From: JAPPHA01 sp965221575
GTDB taxonomy: Bacteria; Pseudomonadota; Alphaproteobacteria; Rhodobacterales; Rhodobacteraceae
Direction: 5' to 3'
NCBI GenBank assembly: GCA_965221575.1
Contig: CBDCSM010000014.1
Coordinates: 434,001 to 498,000, forward strand
DNA: 64,000 bases
The position numbers were made by a program, and so were the translations under genes. Of this stretch, positions 33,919-43,828 are shown one piece after another. Under the pieces are notes generated by a model that saw only the letters and a program-made list of their open reading frames with translations, ran no database searches and was not told the origin of the DNA. How positions within the stretch are numbered: position 1 is the first letter of the stretch; each line of letters starts with the position of its first letter.

Positions 33919-34607
33919 TCAAACTGTATGAAGTTCAGGGCAAGACCTCGACCCAGATCGAGAACGGCGCATATTACCGCTGTTTCGGCAATACCGCTCT
34001 GGCGCAGATACTTAGCCGGGTTCAGTCACTCATCATCAAGAACGGCTATGAACTTGAGCGGATGATCACGGAGTTAACCGATGAAATACATGTCGCCGAT
34101 CTGGACGATTTTCTGTCACGCCAGATAATGCCGAAAGGCACAAAGATTGTCACCAAGCGGGCAATCAAGAATTGCGACACAATACAAGGCCAAGGAATCG
34201 AACCTGATTTCATGGTGTTTCAGCACGTCGGATCAAGCCAGATGTGCTATGTGATCGAGTTGAAGGACGGCCACGAGTTCGACACCAAGTCATCGGCAAA
34301 GGAACACGCGAACCTTCGACAGTTCATTTCATTGAACGCCGCTCCGCTCCGCTACTACCAGGTCTATACCAAGATTGTCGGATTCAATGCGCGGAACCGA
34401 GAGGAAATCCGCGTCGGCTTCAAGAATAAGATTGATCTTGATCAAGCCATGACTGGTGAGGAGTTTTGCGACCCGTTGGAGATCGGCTACGAAAAGATCC
34501 TGGCCACCAGGGCGAGAGATCGTGAAGTGAATTTCGACAGTCTGGTAAGGGAATTGGCCGAGATTCCAGAGGTTCGTGAGGCCATCATCGCGGAGTCAAG
34601 TTTATAA
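33915..34607 (+). CDS. Putative restriction endonuclease (PD-(D/E)xK-like)
   Basis: A 230-residue protein that I do not recognise as a named family. Its middle carries a nuclease-like motif: IEPDFMVFQ (near residue 95) and, after a strand, CYVIELKDGHEFD (near 112). This fits PD...ExK with Glu-Leu-Lys. The gene starts on the methylase stop (ATGA), which argues for a restriction enzyme paired with that methylase. N-terminal helices and a charged C-terminal tail complete it. No close restriction enzyme was recognised, so specificity is unknown. Confidence 0.6.
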   Translation: MIKLYEVQGKTSTQIENGAYYRCFGNTALAQILSRVQSLIIKNGYELERMITELTDEIHVADLDDFLSRQIMPKGTKIVTKRAIKNCDTIQGQGIEPDFMVFQHVGSSQMCYVIELKDGHEFDTKSSAKEHANLRQFISLNAAPLRYYQVYTKIVGFNARNREEIRVGFKNKIDLDQAMTGEEFCDPLEIGYEKILATRARDREVNFDSLVRELAEIPEVREAIIAESSL

Positions 34608-34667
34608 TGCCCAAAACTGAGTTACGAACATGCAGATGATTCCATTCGTTTACGAAGGTGACCAGTC

Positions 34668-35303
34668 GTGAGTGAAGCCGTTGTCCGGGTCGTCAGGCAT
34701 CCGCTTGTTCAGCACAAGCTCTCGTTGATGAGGCAGAAGGAAACCACGACCGTAAAGTTCCGGACGCTTCTCAGGGAAGTCTCTCTGCTCCTGGGATACG
34801 AGATCACGCGCGACCTCGAACTTGAGGACCGCGCAATCGAAACACCCCTGGCAAGCGTGTCGGCGCCATTCCTGAGCGGGAAGAAACTCGTCCTTGTCTC
34901 GATTCTCAGGGCCGGGAACGGACTTCTCGATGGCATGCTGGACCTCGTCCCCTCTGCACGGGTCGGACATATCGGGATCTACCGCGATCCCGAAACACTC
35001 AAGGCCGTGGAGTACTATTTCAAGGTTCCCGAGGATCTCGGTGAAAGGCCGGTTATCGTTCTTGATCCGATGCTGGCGACAGCCAACACGGCAATCGCCG
35101 CGGTCGAAAAGATCAAGTCGACCGGGGCGCGGAGAATGACGATGGCCTGTTTGCTCGCCGCACCCGAGGGCATCCGGGCGTTTCACGAAATTCATCCTGA
35201 CGTACCCGTCATCACGGCGGCAATCGACGACCACTTGAACGACCACGGCTACATCGTGCCGGGGCTGGGCGACGCAGGCGACCGGATTTACGGAACCCGG
35301 TAG
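34668..35303 (+). CDS. upp: Uracil phosphoribosyltransferase
   Basis: A 211-residue uracil phosphoribosyltransferase, converting uracil and PRPP to UMP in the cytosol. Conserved segments are VVRHPLVQHKLSLMRQKETT, LVLVSILRAGNGLLDGML, the VGHIGIYRDPETL loop, the PRPP-binding stretch VIVLDPMLATANTAIAAV and the C-terminal GLGDAGDRIYGTR. The start is GTG 34668. It lies 60 bp after the restriction-like gene and returns to the higher-GC background. Confidence 0.95.
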   Translation: MSEAVVRVVRHPLVQHKLSLMRQKETTTVKFRTLLREVSLLLGYEITRDLELEDRAIETPLASVSAPFLSGKKLVLVSILRAGNGLLDGMLDLVPSARVGHIGIYRDPETLKAVEYYFKVPEDLGERPVIVLDPMLATANTAIAAVEKIKSTGARRMTMACLLAAPEGIRAFHEIHPDVPVITAAIDDHLNDHGYIVPGLGDAGDRIYGTR

Positions 35304-35593
35304 CTGCGGAGCACCCGAATGAACCGGCTGTAGCCCGACGCTGTTTGCCCGTCATGCAAACAGGAAAATGACCATGAATGAGGATGCCCGCGATGCTGCT
35401 CGTGCAAGCAGCGTGCGCAGGCCTTCCGATATCGCGGACACGTCGGGAGTTCAGTGATGCAGGCAAAATGCGCCGGCGTTGACGAACGTCCCTCTCCAGG
35501 AATCAGTTCGTCACGATCCTGAAACTGGCAAGCGTTCGATCATCCCATGCAGGATCAGGGTTCGGGATTATTCAGGATTGTTCACTGCACGGG

Positions 35594-35932
35594 TTACAAC
35601 GTGATGGATTCAAGGGCGTCTTGCCTGTCCGGAAATATCGAGATGATCCTGTCAAATCCACTGACCTGAAAAACGGTCATGATTTGTTCGGACAGGGAAC
35701 ACAGGGCAAATTTGGAGTTCACGGACTTGCACCTTTTTGCCGTCACGAGGATTGCACGGAGTCCCGCACTGCTGATGTAATCCACTTCGGCGAAGTCCAT
35801 GATCATGGCTTCGTCATCTTGCAGGGATGATCTTTCGACGGATTCCGCGAATTCATGGGCATTGGCACCGTCAATGCGGCCCGAAACAGCTGCTATGAGT
35901 ATGTTGCCTTCTCTTGCAAACTGAACGTCCAT
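35594..35932 (-). CDS. STAS-domain anti-sigma factor antagonist
   Basis: A 112-residue single STAS domain of the SpoIIAA/RsbV type. The phosphorylatable serine region is intact (DFAEVDYISSAGLRAI), and the N-terminal strand ILIAAVSGRIDGANA fits. It should bind an anti-sigma or partner-switch kinase, but none is nearby. It lies between upp (290 bp away, no gene between) and the ammonium transporter gene. The ATG is preceded by GAGGAGAAAA. Confidence 0.85.
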   Translation of the reverse strand: MDVQFAREGNILIAAVSGRIDGANAHEFAESVERSSLQDDEAMIMDFAEVDYISSAGLRAILVTAKRCKSVNSKFALCSLSEQIMTVFQVSGFDRIISIFPDRQDALESITL

Positions 35933-36118
35933 TTTTCTCCTCGAATTCTGTTACCGTGCTGTTTTCAGGTGACCTGGTCAATTGCAAGGCAATCTGCCAA
36001 TACTCCTCCGTACACGACAGTTGAAGGCCCAATCGCTGCAAGAGCGGGCGAGGACCGGCCATACTGGCGGTTTGTTGCCAAACTCTCTGCTGGATGTCGA
36101 CGCCGGTTGTGCCGAGAT

Positions 36119-37465
36119 TCAGTCATCTTCGGGCATCAGTACGAATTCGGGATAAGCCTCAATTCCGAGTTCTCCCGCATCCTGGCCGAGTTCTTCGATC
36201 ATTGGCGCCACGCGCGCTCCCATTGTCTTGCTGATGATGTACCACACAGCCGTGGAAATACCGAATACGAATACACCGATGGCGAGAATGCCGACGATCT
36301 GCACGAACAGGTTTCCGCCTGCCGCGATGCAGACGGCCAGTGTTCCCCAGATTCCGGCGAACAGGTGAGCAGGTACGGCGCCAACGACGTCATCAACCTT
36401 GATTATCTCCATGAACCTCATGCCGAGCAGGCACACGATGCCGCCAACGCCGCCGATAATGATCGCCCAGTTATGATTGACGATATCCGGGCCTGCGGTG
36501 ATGGCGACGAGACCGGCAATCGCGCCGTTAAGGCCGGCAAGAAGGTCAACCCGGCCGAGAACCGGGCGCGAAAAGACAATCGCGAAAAGCACGCCAGCCG
36601 CGGCGGCCAGGTTGGTGTTCGAAAGAATGACACTGATCGCGATGGCGTCTGTGGCACCCGCGAGCGCGAGTTGTGAACCCCCGTTAAATCCGAACCAGCC
36701 GAGCCAGAGGATGAAAACCCCGAGCGTTACGACCGGAACGTTCGACGGCGGGGTCGTCTTGACGCTGCCGTCGTCCCTGAATTTTCCGGTACGTGCACCG
36801 ACGATGATCGCACCTGCCAGCGCCGCCCAACCCCCAGTCGAATGAACAATCGTCGAGCCGGCAAAATCCTGAAAACCCATTTCCGCCAACCAGCCTCCGC
36901 CCCAGGTCCAGGCGCCGATCACCGGGTAAATGAACCCGGTCAATGCGATGATGAAGACAAAGAAAGACCAGAGATTGACTCTCTCGGCCAGCGTACCAGA
37001 AACGATTGACGCCGTTGTCGCGACAAAGACCATCTGGAAGAACCAGTCCGACATCGTCGAATAGCCCTTGTCGAGTACTGCAGGCGCAACCGATGAATCA
37101 CCTCCGAGAAGTGCAATTTCGTCAGTCGTGACACCATAGGTCAAACTGAGCGACCCGATCCATCCGCTGACATCGACATACATCAGGTTGTAACCCACAA
37201 GGTAGAACATCAATCCGGCGATCGAATAGAGACCGATGTTTTTTAGGCAGATGACGGAAGCGTTCTTTGTCCGGACGGATCCTGACTCGAGCATTGTGAA
37301 TCCGGCGCACATCCACATGACCAGTGCCCCCCAGATCAGGAAGGAGAAACTGTTCAGGACATATGATGCCTCCGCATCGAGGGCTGCCAACGCGCTGGAC
37401 GGGTGGAGCAAGAACGCGACCGTGGTGGCCAAACCGCCGAAAATGGCGAAAACACTGAATCTCAT
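36119..37465 (-). CDS. amt: Ammonium transporter (Amt family)
   Basis: A 448-residue Amt/MEP/Rh channel. A signal-peptide-like first segment (MRFSVFAIFGGLATTVAF) is followed by 11 membrane segments. Family motifs are GAWTWGGGWLAEMGFQDFA, the first pore histidine in TIVHSTGGWAAL, and the second histidine region VDDVVGAVPAHLFAGIWG. The ATG at 37465 has GGAAAG upstream; in-frame residues before it look non-coding. No glnK regulator gene is adjacent. The C-terminal tail is acidic. Confidence 0.92.
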   Translation of the reverse strand: MRFSVFAIFGGLATTVAFLLHPSSALAALDAEASYVLNSFSFLIWGALVMWMCAGFTMLESGSVRTKNASVICLKNIGLYSIAGLMFYLVGYNLMYVDVSGWIGSLSLTYGVTTDEIALLGGDSSVAPAVLDKGYSTMSDWFFQMVFVATTASIVSGTLAERVNLWSFFVFIIALTGFIYPVIGAWTWGGGWLAEMGFQDFAGSTIVHSTGGWAALAGAIIVGARTGKFRDDGSVKTTPPSNVPVVTLGVFILWLGWFGFNGGSQLALAGATDAIAISVILSNTNLAAAAGVLFAIVFSRPVLGRVDLLAGLNGAIAGLVAITAGPDIVNHNWAIIIGGVGGIVCLLGMRFMEIIKVDDVVGAVPAHLFAGIWGTLAVCIAAGGNLFVQIVGILAIGVFVFGISTAVWYIISKTMGARVAPMIEELGQDAGELGIEAYPEFVLMPEDD

Positions 37466-37806
37466 TTTGACTTTCCGTATTCCTGAGTCGTCTGATGCGA
37501 CGCTGCGGGTCATTGTCAAGTCTGGCTGGTACGTGCCAGCCAACGCGACCAATTTGCTACAGCAAATGCCAAATTGCAAACATGCAAATTGTCATCGGAT
37601 AGTGCCTCGCATACGGCGTTTTCGCCATGAAGTCACGGATTATGCGAACGGATGGACACCCGGTCGTGCCGATTCATCACTTCGGTTTTACATGTCGGCC
37701 GTAACGTCTGCGTTCCGTTTTACCGAATCGGGCGGCGAAAACCGTCGTGAGTGAACAGCTTTCGCCACCGCCTGGAGCCGAAGGGACGCCCCGATGCGTC
37801 TCTCCT
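37466..37806. other. Intergenic region
   Basis: This contains AT-rich inverted repeats (ATTTGCTACAGCAAAT near 37551, CAAATTGCAAACATGCAAATTG near 37570) upstream of the amt start, probably its promoter region. I see no sigma-54 box with correct spacing. The rest holds no gene. Confidence 0.4.
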
Positions 37807-39747
37807 TTACCGGCGTGCATTTTGCTCGGCGCGCCTCTCGACGATTTCATCGGCCTCGCGACCGTACAGCTCCTGAAAATGCGCAAAGTCGGCTTCGTAC
37901 CTGCCAACACCCTGGGTTGCCGAACGAAGATTGTTGATCAGGCCTTCAAGTGATGTTCCGGGCATCAGTGCGCGAACAACATCCCAGCCCTCCGCATCGG
38001 CCTCGCGATCAAATCCGAGAATCTGGCCGCGCATGGTCGAGATCATCGGATTGAGGGCACCGGTAAAGACAGATGGCGCCCGGAACCGGACTTCGAATAT
38101 CGGTTCCAGCAATACCGGTTGCGCCTTGCTCAATCCTTCGGAAACTCCGCCGCGGCCGGCGATCCGGAAAGCCATGTCCGACGAATCGACCGAATGGTGC
38201 TGGCCGTCGTACAGGTTGACCAGCACGTCAATGACCGGGAATCCAAGCGGTCCTCGCGCCATGGCCTCTTCGGCGCCCAACTGAACCGCGGGAATGTAGT
38301 TCCTGGGGACCGATCCACCATGAATCGTTTCGGAAAAGGCGAAACCGTCTCCACGCTTGGAAGGCCCAACCGTCAGCTTGACGTCGGCAAACTGTCCCGC
38401 GCCCCCTGACTGTTTCTTGTGACGGAAATGTATGTCGGCCTTTTGGGTAATCGTTTCCCGATAGTGGGCAACAAATGGTCCGGTGTCCGTTTCGACACCG
38501 AAGACATCGGACAGTGTCTGCTGTATTCTTCGAAGATGCTGCGATCCCTGGGTGCCAAGGATGACCTGGCCGCTTTCCTGGTCATGAATCACGGTCAGCG
38601 ACATGTCTTCCGCGGCAATTTTGTGCAAGGCTTCCGAAAGCTTGGCGTCATCCCGGTCGTTCAACGCCGAAATCGTCCGGTTCCAGAGCGCGGGATACGC
38701 CTTGTACCATTCGGGGGATTCGATCTGACCGGTCTCGGAATACAGGCATCCGGCATTCAGATGGTCCGATTTCACTGCCGATGCGACCCCGCCGGCGTCG
38801 ATAGATGTTTTCGCAGCGGGCCTCTCTCCGAACGGCTCGACCAGCCCACCTATCGAATTTCCACCGACCGTCGCTCCGGAACTCAATTCGTCCGCAAAAC
38901 TGCGCAACCAGACAAGCTTGCCTACGTGTTTCCGGTTACGGCTCATGAATGAGGACGCAACGGCATCGTTCAGGCGGGACCGGGTGTCACCGGGCTGGGG
39001 TGCTTCGTGTCGGAGGGCTTTCATCAACCGGCGGATGCCGTTTCCGGTCGCGGCGGACCCGAAAAAGGCAGGGACCGTCAGATTCTCGGCAAGCGTCCGG
39101 GCGCAGATCCCGTAAACCGCACCCGTCGCGGGCGTTCGATCTTCAATGATTTCCTCGAGAAGCCAGTCATCATGTTCCGAAAGGCTCTCAAGCAGTTCTT
39201 CGCGACCCTCTGCCTGCCTGTCCCGAAGTTCATCCGGCACCTCGATGAGTTCAGACGGTTCACCATCCCGATAACGCCAGGCCCGGTCGGACACGAGATC
39301 GACCGCGCCGACGACCCGTTCACCGTCACGGATGGGAACCTGCCTCAGGATGATCGGACGGGCGGAATAGGATTGAATGGCAGACATGATGCCGCGGGCG
39401 TCATGGCGGCACTCGTCAATACGGTTCACGAACAAGAAGCGGGGAACGTTCCCGGTCTCGGCGAGCCTGATCCAGGAAGCGGCAAGGACAGCCTGGTCGG
39501 GGTCCGGAGATGCAACGATGACGACCGCATCCGCACAGAGAATGGCATCAAGCGCAGTTTGAGCAAACTCGAGCGATCCAGGGCAGTCCAGCGCGACCCA
39601 GTCCTCACCGAGGTAGGAAAACTCCGCGCAGCGCAAGTCGACAGGCGGTGCGGCAGGCGGCCTTTTGCCTTCGAGCATGGCCATCTGGTCTATGAGTTCG
39701 GACTTGCCAACTGCTGACGGGCCGATGACAGCGATACATCTCGTCAT
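37807..39747 (-). CDS. EF-G-like translational GTPase
   Basis: A 646-residue protein with the domain order of elongation factor G but with altered GTPase signatures: P-loop GPSAVGKSE instead of GHxDxGKT, G3 as DCPGSLEF and G4 as NRID. C-terminal domains IV-V remain recognisable (GGAGQFADVKLTVGPS, LEPIFEVRF, GTSLEGLINNL). This fits the EF-G-like paralogue found in many proteobacteria, whose function is poorly known. AAGGAGG stands before the ATG. It is a single gene. Confidence 0.85.
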   Translation of the reverse strand: MTRCIAVIGPSAVGKSELIDQMAMLEGKRPPAAPPVDLRCAEFSYLGEDWVALDCPGSLEFAQTALDAILCADAVVIVASPDPDQAVLAASWIRLAETGNVPRFLFVNRIDECRHDARGIMSAIQSYSARPIILRQVPIRDGERVVGAVDLVSDRAWRYRDGEPSELIEVPDELRDRQAEGREELLESLSEHDDWLLEEIIEDRTPATGAVYGICARTLAENLTVPAFFGSAATGNGIRRLMKALRHEAPQPGDTRSRLNDAVASSFMSRNRKHVGKLVWLRSFADELSSGATVGGNSIGGLVEPFGERPAAKTSIDAGGVASAVKSDHLNAGCLYSETGQIESPEWYKAYPALWNRTISALNDRDDAKLSEALHKIAAEDMSLTVIHDQESGQVILGTQGSQHLRRIQQTLSDVFGVETDTGPFVAHYRETITQKADIHFRHKKQSGGAGQFADVKLTVGPSKRGDGFAFSETIHGGSVPRNYIPAVQLGAEEAMARGPLGFPVIDVLVNLYDGQHHSVDSSDMAFRIAGRGGVSEGLSKAQPVLLEPIFEVRFRAPSVFTGALNPMISTMRGQILGFDREADAEGWDVVRALMPGTSLEGLINNLRSATQGVGRYEADFAHFQELYGREADEIVERRAEQNARR

Positions 39748-40027
39748 CCTTGATCCTCCTTATTTGGTCATTTCTGATATCGCGCCGCTATTTCGCGGAA
39801 TTCCTGCCAGTGTAGGATAAATGTTCAGGATTTGAACAGAGGCAACGGCCACGCCGGGCCTTGGAATTCATGATAATGCAGGCCCTGTTCAGATTTGTTC
39901 CGCGGACCGTCGCCCGGCGGCTTCCGGGGTTGCCTCGTCCGCGGCCCGGTCAGTTTCCGGTAACTTGGGACCGCCGTTTGATACAATTTTGCAACGGCGT
40001 CCCGGACGGCAATAGAACGCATGCCGT
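39748..40027. other. Intergenic region
   Basis: The 280 bp upstream of the EF-G-like gene contain no gene that I can support. The part near 39800-40030 is the downstream end of the second hyu operon. Confidence 0.3.
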
Positions 40028-41740
40028 TCATGCGGTTTCCCCTTTCCTCACGGACTCTTCCACGGCAGAGATTTCGGCCTCCGGCAAACCGTAGAGCTCC
40101 CGTGCAGCCTCGGCTGAAATAAATCCTCCGGCGAGATCACGCTTGACCCGGGCCGGGTCGCGGTCCCCGGGGTCGCCGTAACCCCCTCCTCCCGGGAACG
40201 CCATCACCACCGTTCGCCCGTGTGGCACGAATTGCTTGCCCTTAACCCGCATCGGCGTTCCATCGTCCTGCGCGATTGTCGTCGGTGCGCCGCTCCGTCC
40301 GCCACGCCGGCCACGTGCCGGGTACCGGCCACGGTCGAACATTGCCTGGATGTCGAATTCGTGGCCCTCCACCGCACCCACTTCCATGTATTGGCCGAGG
40401 CCACCGCGCATTCGTCCCGCGCCGCCGCTGTCCGGCCTGAGTTCCTTGCGCCAGATGATGACGGGCCCGGCATGTTCGGTCGCTTCAATCGGCATGGTCA
40501 TGACACCGGACGGGAACGCGGTGGCATTGAGTCCATCTTGCCCCGGACGTGCTCCGGAGCCGCCCGAATTGAATGTCAACACCTCGGACCGTCGCGCACC
40601 TGGTGGAGGGGGTGCGTCGGTGCGTGGGCGCAATGACACCTGAAAATTGCACAGGCATCCTGCTCCTTCGGCCGGAACCACTCCCGGGATGATCTTGTCC
40701 AGGGCGTCGTACACCGTGTCCGGAACGAAATGCCCGATAATGTGACGCAGCGCGACGGGCGCAGGATGCGGCGCGTTGACAATCGTGTTTTCCGGGGCGG
40801 TGATCTGAAACGGGGCAAGCGATGCGGCGTTGTTCGGGATTTCCGGCGCAATGGCGCATTTCAGGGCGTAGCAGCAATAGGCCTTGGTGTAGACCAGCGG
40901 GCAGTTGATCCCCTTCTTGTCAATTTTCGACGAACCGGCGAAGTCCGTGACGATCCGGTCTTCATGGATGGTCACATTGACCCTGAGCGTTATCGGCACG
41001 TCAAATCCGTCGACCGTCATTTCGCCGGTCGCGGTTCGGCGTGGCAGGGCCGCAATGCGCTCGATCGTGGCAAGTCGCGAATTCTCGAGAATGAATTCGG
41101 CGATTCCGTCCAGATCGGCAAGGCCGTACTCCTCCATCATGTCGACGAGTCGCCGGTGACCGATTTCGTTGCACGTCGCGAGGGCGAAGATGTCGCCAAT
41201 CAGCTGGTCAGGCTCCCGGACATTGCCTCGGACGATCCTGACGAGGGTTTCGTCGACCGTGCCGCGGCTGGCGAACTTCATGATCGGTATGTAGAGGCCT
41301 TCCTCGTACACGCTTTGCGCATCCGCTCCGAAACCCCGGCCCCCGATGTCAACGACATGCGCCGTGCAGGCAAGGAAGCCCACCAGGACGCCCCCATGAA
41401 ACGACGGGGTTACCATGGTGATGTCAAGAAGGTGTCCCGTTCCCTCCCACGGGTCGTTCGTGATATAAATGTCGCCTTCGAACATGTTCTGCCGCCCGAT
41501 GCGGCGAATGAAATGACCGACCGAGTCGGCCATTGCGTTCACGTGCCCCGGTGTGCCGGTCACTGCCTGGGCGAGCATGTTGCCGCGTACGTCGTAGACG
41601 CCGGCCGAAAGGTCTCCCGCCTCCCGGACCGAAGTGGAGAATGCGGTGCGTACCAGAGCCTGGGCCTGCTCCTCGACAACCGAAATCAGCCGGTTCCACA
41701 TTACCTGGTAAGCGACCCGGGAGTGCTTCCTTCCAGCCAC
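40028..41740 (-). CDS. hyuB: Hydantoinase/oxoprolinase subunit B (separate locus)
   Basis: A 570-residue HyuB subunit, clearly more distant from the two HyuB copies at 17.8 and 20.4 kb than those are from each other. It begins AYQVMWNRLISVVEEQAQAL and includes GDIYITNDPWEGTGHLLD, CTAHVVDIGGRGFGADAQS, FAGSSKIDKKGINCP and GGGGYGDPGDRDP. The start is GTG 41740 with AGGA upstream, 3 bp after the A subunit stop. It forms the second complete HyuAB pair of the window; no transporter or regulator gene is directly attached. Confidence 0.88.
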   Translation of the reverse strand: MAGRKHSRVAYQVMWNRLISVVEEQAQALVRTAFSTSVREAGDLSAGVYDVRGNMLAQAVTGTPGHVNAMADSVGHFIRRIGRQNMFEGDIYITNDPWEGTGHLLDITMVTPSFHGGVLVGFLACTAHVVDIGGRGFGADAQSVYEEGLYIPIMKFASRGTVDETLVRIVRGNVREPDQLIGDIFALATCNEIGHRRLVDMMEEYGLADLDGIAEFILENSRLATIERIAALPRRTATGEMTVDGFDVPITLRVNVTIHEDRIVTDFAGSSKIDKKGINCPLVYTKAYCCYALKCAIAPEIPNNAASLAPFQITAPENTIVNAPHPAPVALRHIIGHFVPDTVYDALDKIIPGVVPAEGAGCLCNFQVSLRPRTDAPPPPGARRSEVLTFNSGGSGARPGQDGLNATAFPSGVMTMPIEATEHAGPVIIWRKELRPDSGGAGRMRGGLGQYMEVGAVEGHEFDIQAMFDRGRYPARGRRGGRSGAPTTIAQDDGTPMRVKGKQFVPHGRTVVMAFPGGGGYGDPGDRDPARVKRDLAGGFISAEAARELYGLPEAEISAVEESVRKGETA

Positions 41741-41743
41741 GAA

Positions 41744-43828
41744 CTATCCTTTCCTGGAAACGACGATGCAGCCGTCCGGCTGGCGAACCGCGACGCTGCC
41801 TGAAGGGACGACGGTCGTGGTTTCGGCTTCGGTCACGGCTGCCGGCCCGTCTGCCTGCTGGCCGGTTGCCAGCGTCTCGCGGTGAACGATGGCCGCATCG
41901 ACGAAATTGGCGGAAACCGGATCGAACAACTTCCGGTCACCATCGGCCCTCGCCGGTCGTTCTCCGGGGGCAGTCTCGATTTGTTCGATCGGCTCGGGCG
42001 GCGTCGACGCGTTGACCGACCAGACGGTGATCTCGACGTCCAGTCCGGCGACGGGACGGCCGAACAGCCTGGTATAGTCATCCTCGAAGCGCGACCGGAA
42101 AGTCCCGTCATCGGGATTCATCGCCTGTTTCCTGGTCAGGACGACCGGGATTTCCCAGCCCTGGCCGGTGTAACGCATGTAGGCCTTGAACGTACTCATG
42201 ATTTCGCTGTCTTCGTCACAACCGCGCACGAAGCTCGTGGCTTCTTCCCTCAGTTCCTCGAAGAGCTTGCGGGCCCGCCCGGCGTCGAATTCACTCAGCT
42301 TCATGTAGATCGACCGATTGGCCTCGAAGCTGAACGGGGCACGCAAAAAACCGATCGCCGATCCGACGCCGGCTCCAGGCGGTACGACGAAACTGCTGAT
42401 GCCGAGTTTCTCGCACAGCCTTCCGGCGTGAAGCGGTGCCGCCCCTCCGAAAGCGATCATGGTGTAATCGCCGATGTCTTCCCCGTTTTCCACGGCGTGA
42501 ACGCGAGCCGCATTGGCCATGTTCTCGTCAACAACCTCCGTTACGCCGAAGGCTGCCTCAGCCGTGTCCATCTGCAGTTTCCGCCCCACGTGTTTCTCGA
42601 GTGCAGAGTCGGCCAGTCCGGGATGCAGCCGGATCGCTCCCCCGGCAAAGTTCCCCGGATCGAGTTTCCCAAGCACGAGGTCCGCGTCGGTGACACCCGG
42701 GTGGTTGCCGCCACGGCCATAGGAGGCGGGACCTGGTTCGGACCCGGCGCTCTCCGGCCCGACCCGGATCTGCTGCATCGCGTCAACACGGGCCAGCGAA
42801 CCGCCGCCTGCTCCGATCTCCACCATATCGATCACCGGGATCGAGACCGGCATACCGGAGCCTTTCTTGAACCTGTAGGTTCTGGCGACCTCGAACACGC
42901 GTGACGTGCCCGGCGCCTGGTTCCTGATCAGGCATATTTTCGCGGTTGTTCCACCCATGTCGAAGGACAACGCCTTATCGAGGCCGTAACGCGCTGCGAT
43001 ATTGGCCGCAAAGACAGCCCCTCCGGCAGGGCCGCTTTCAACCAGGCGTACCGGAAACTCGGCGCCGTCTTCGATCGACATGATGCCGCCGCCGGAGTGA
43101 ATCAGGAAGGTCCGGCAATTGATACCTTCCGCACGCAGCCTTTTCTCGAACCTGCCGAGATAGGAGGCCATCATCGGCTTGATAAAGGCATTCGCGACGA
43201 CGGTGCTGAACCGCTCGTATTCCCGCATTTGCGGAGATACTTCGGAAGAGATCGAAACGGACGCCTTCGGAAGCTTCCTGTTCAAGACCTCCCGCACGGT
43301 CTCTTCGTGCGAAGGGTCGAGATAGGCGTGGATCAATCCGACCGCGACGCTTTCAAAACCAGCCTCGCCGATCCGGTCAACCACCTCCTCCACTTCGCCG
43401 CGATCCAACGGGACCATGACCTCGCCCCGCGCGTCAATGCGTTCCGAGACAGTAAAGCGCGTCTGCCGGGGCAGGAGCGGTTCGGGCAAGACGAGATTCA
43501 GGTCGTATTGCTCGAACCGGCTTTCGGTTCGCATCTCGATCACGTCCCTGAATCCCCGCGTGGTGATCAGGGCCGTCCGGGCTCCGCGCCGTTCGATCAG
43601 CGCATTTGTGGCCAAAGTCGTTCCGTGAATGATCTGGGCGATCGACGCGGGCGTGGTCCCGGCCCTGGCACAGGCCAGGTGAATTCCTTCGATGATCGCG
43701 TCTTCCGGCGCTGCATGAGTGGTCAGCACCTTGGCCGAGAACATCTCGCCATGCCGTTCGAGCACCACATCGGTGAACGTGCCCCCGATATCGACCCCCA
43801 GTCGAGTCGCCGTTTTCCCGTCAGACAC
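41744..43828 (-). CDS. hyuA: Hydantoinase/oxoprolinase subunit A (separate locus)
   Basis: A 694-residue HyuA subunit. The ATPase motif LGVDIGGTFTDVVLE, LVESGPAGGAVFAANIAARY, SFDMGGTTAKICLI and DMVEIGAGGGSLARVD are all present. The start is GTG 43828 with only a weak ribosome site. Together with the following HyuB it should act as an ATP-dependent cyclic amide hydrolase. It is upstream and co-oriented with its B subunit. Confidence 0.88.
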   Translation of the reverse strand: MSDGKTATRLGVDIGGTFTDVVLERHGEMFSAKVLTTHAAPEDAIIEGIHLACARAGTTPASIAQIIHGTTLATNALIERRGARTALITTRGFRDVIEMRTESRFEQYDLNLVLPEPLLPRQTRFTVSERIDARGEVMVPLDRGEVEEVVDRIGEAGFESVAVGLIHAYLDPSHEETVREVLNRKLPKASVSISSEVSPQMREYERFSTVVANAFIKPMMASYLGRFEKRLRAEGINCRTFLIHSGGGIMSIEDGAEFPVRLVESGPAGGAVFAANIAARYGLDKALSFDMGGTTAKICLIRNQAPGTSRVFEVARTYRFKKGSGMPVSIPVIDMVEIGAGGGSLARVDAMQQIRVGPESAGSEPGPASYGRGGNHPGVTDADLVLGKLDPGNFAGGAIRLHPGLADSALEKHVGRKLQMDTAEAAFGVTEVVDENMANAARVHAVENGEDIGDYTMIAFGGAAPLHAGRLCEKLGISSFVVPPGAGVGSAIGFLRAPFSFEANRSIYMKLSEFDAGRARKLFEELREEATSFVRGCDEDSEIMSTFKAYMRYTGQGWEIPVVLTRKQAMNPDDGTFRSRFEDDYTRLFGRPVAGLDVEITVWSVNASTPPEPIEQIETAPGERPARADGDRKLFDPVSANFVDAAIVHRETLATGQQADGPAAVTEAETTTVVPSGSVAVRQPDGCIVVSRKG

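Noticed and set aside
35855..36676. 273-residue plus-strand frame across the amt gene
   Set aside because: It is opposite a clear ammonium transporter and shows no domain.
37540..37600. Sigma-54 promoter upstream of amt
   Set aside because: GG and GC elements are present but their spacing does not fit the -24/-12 pattern.
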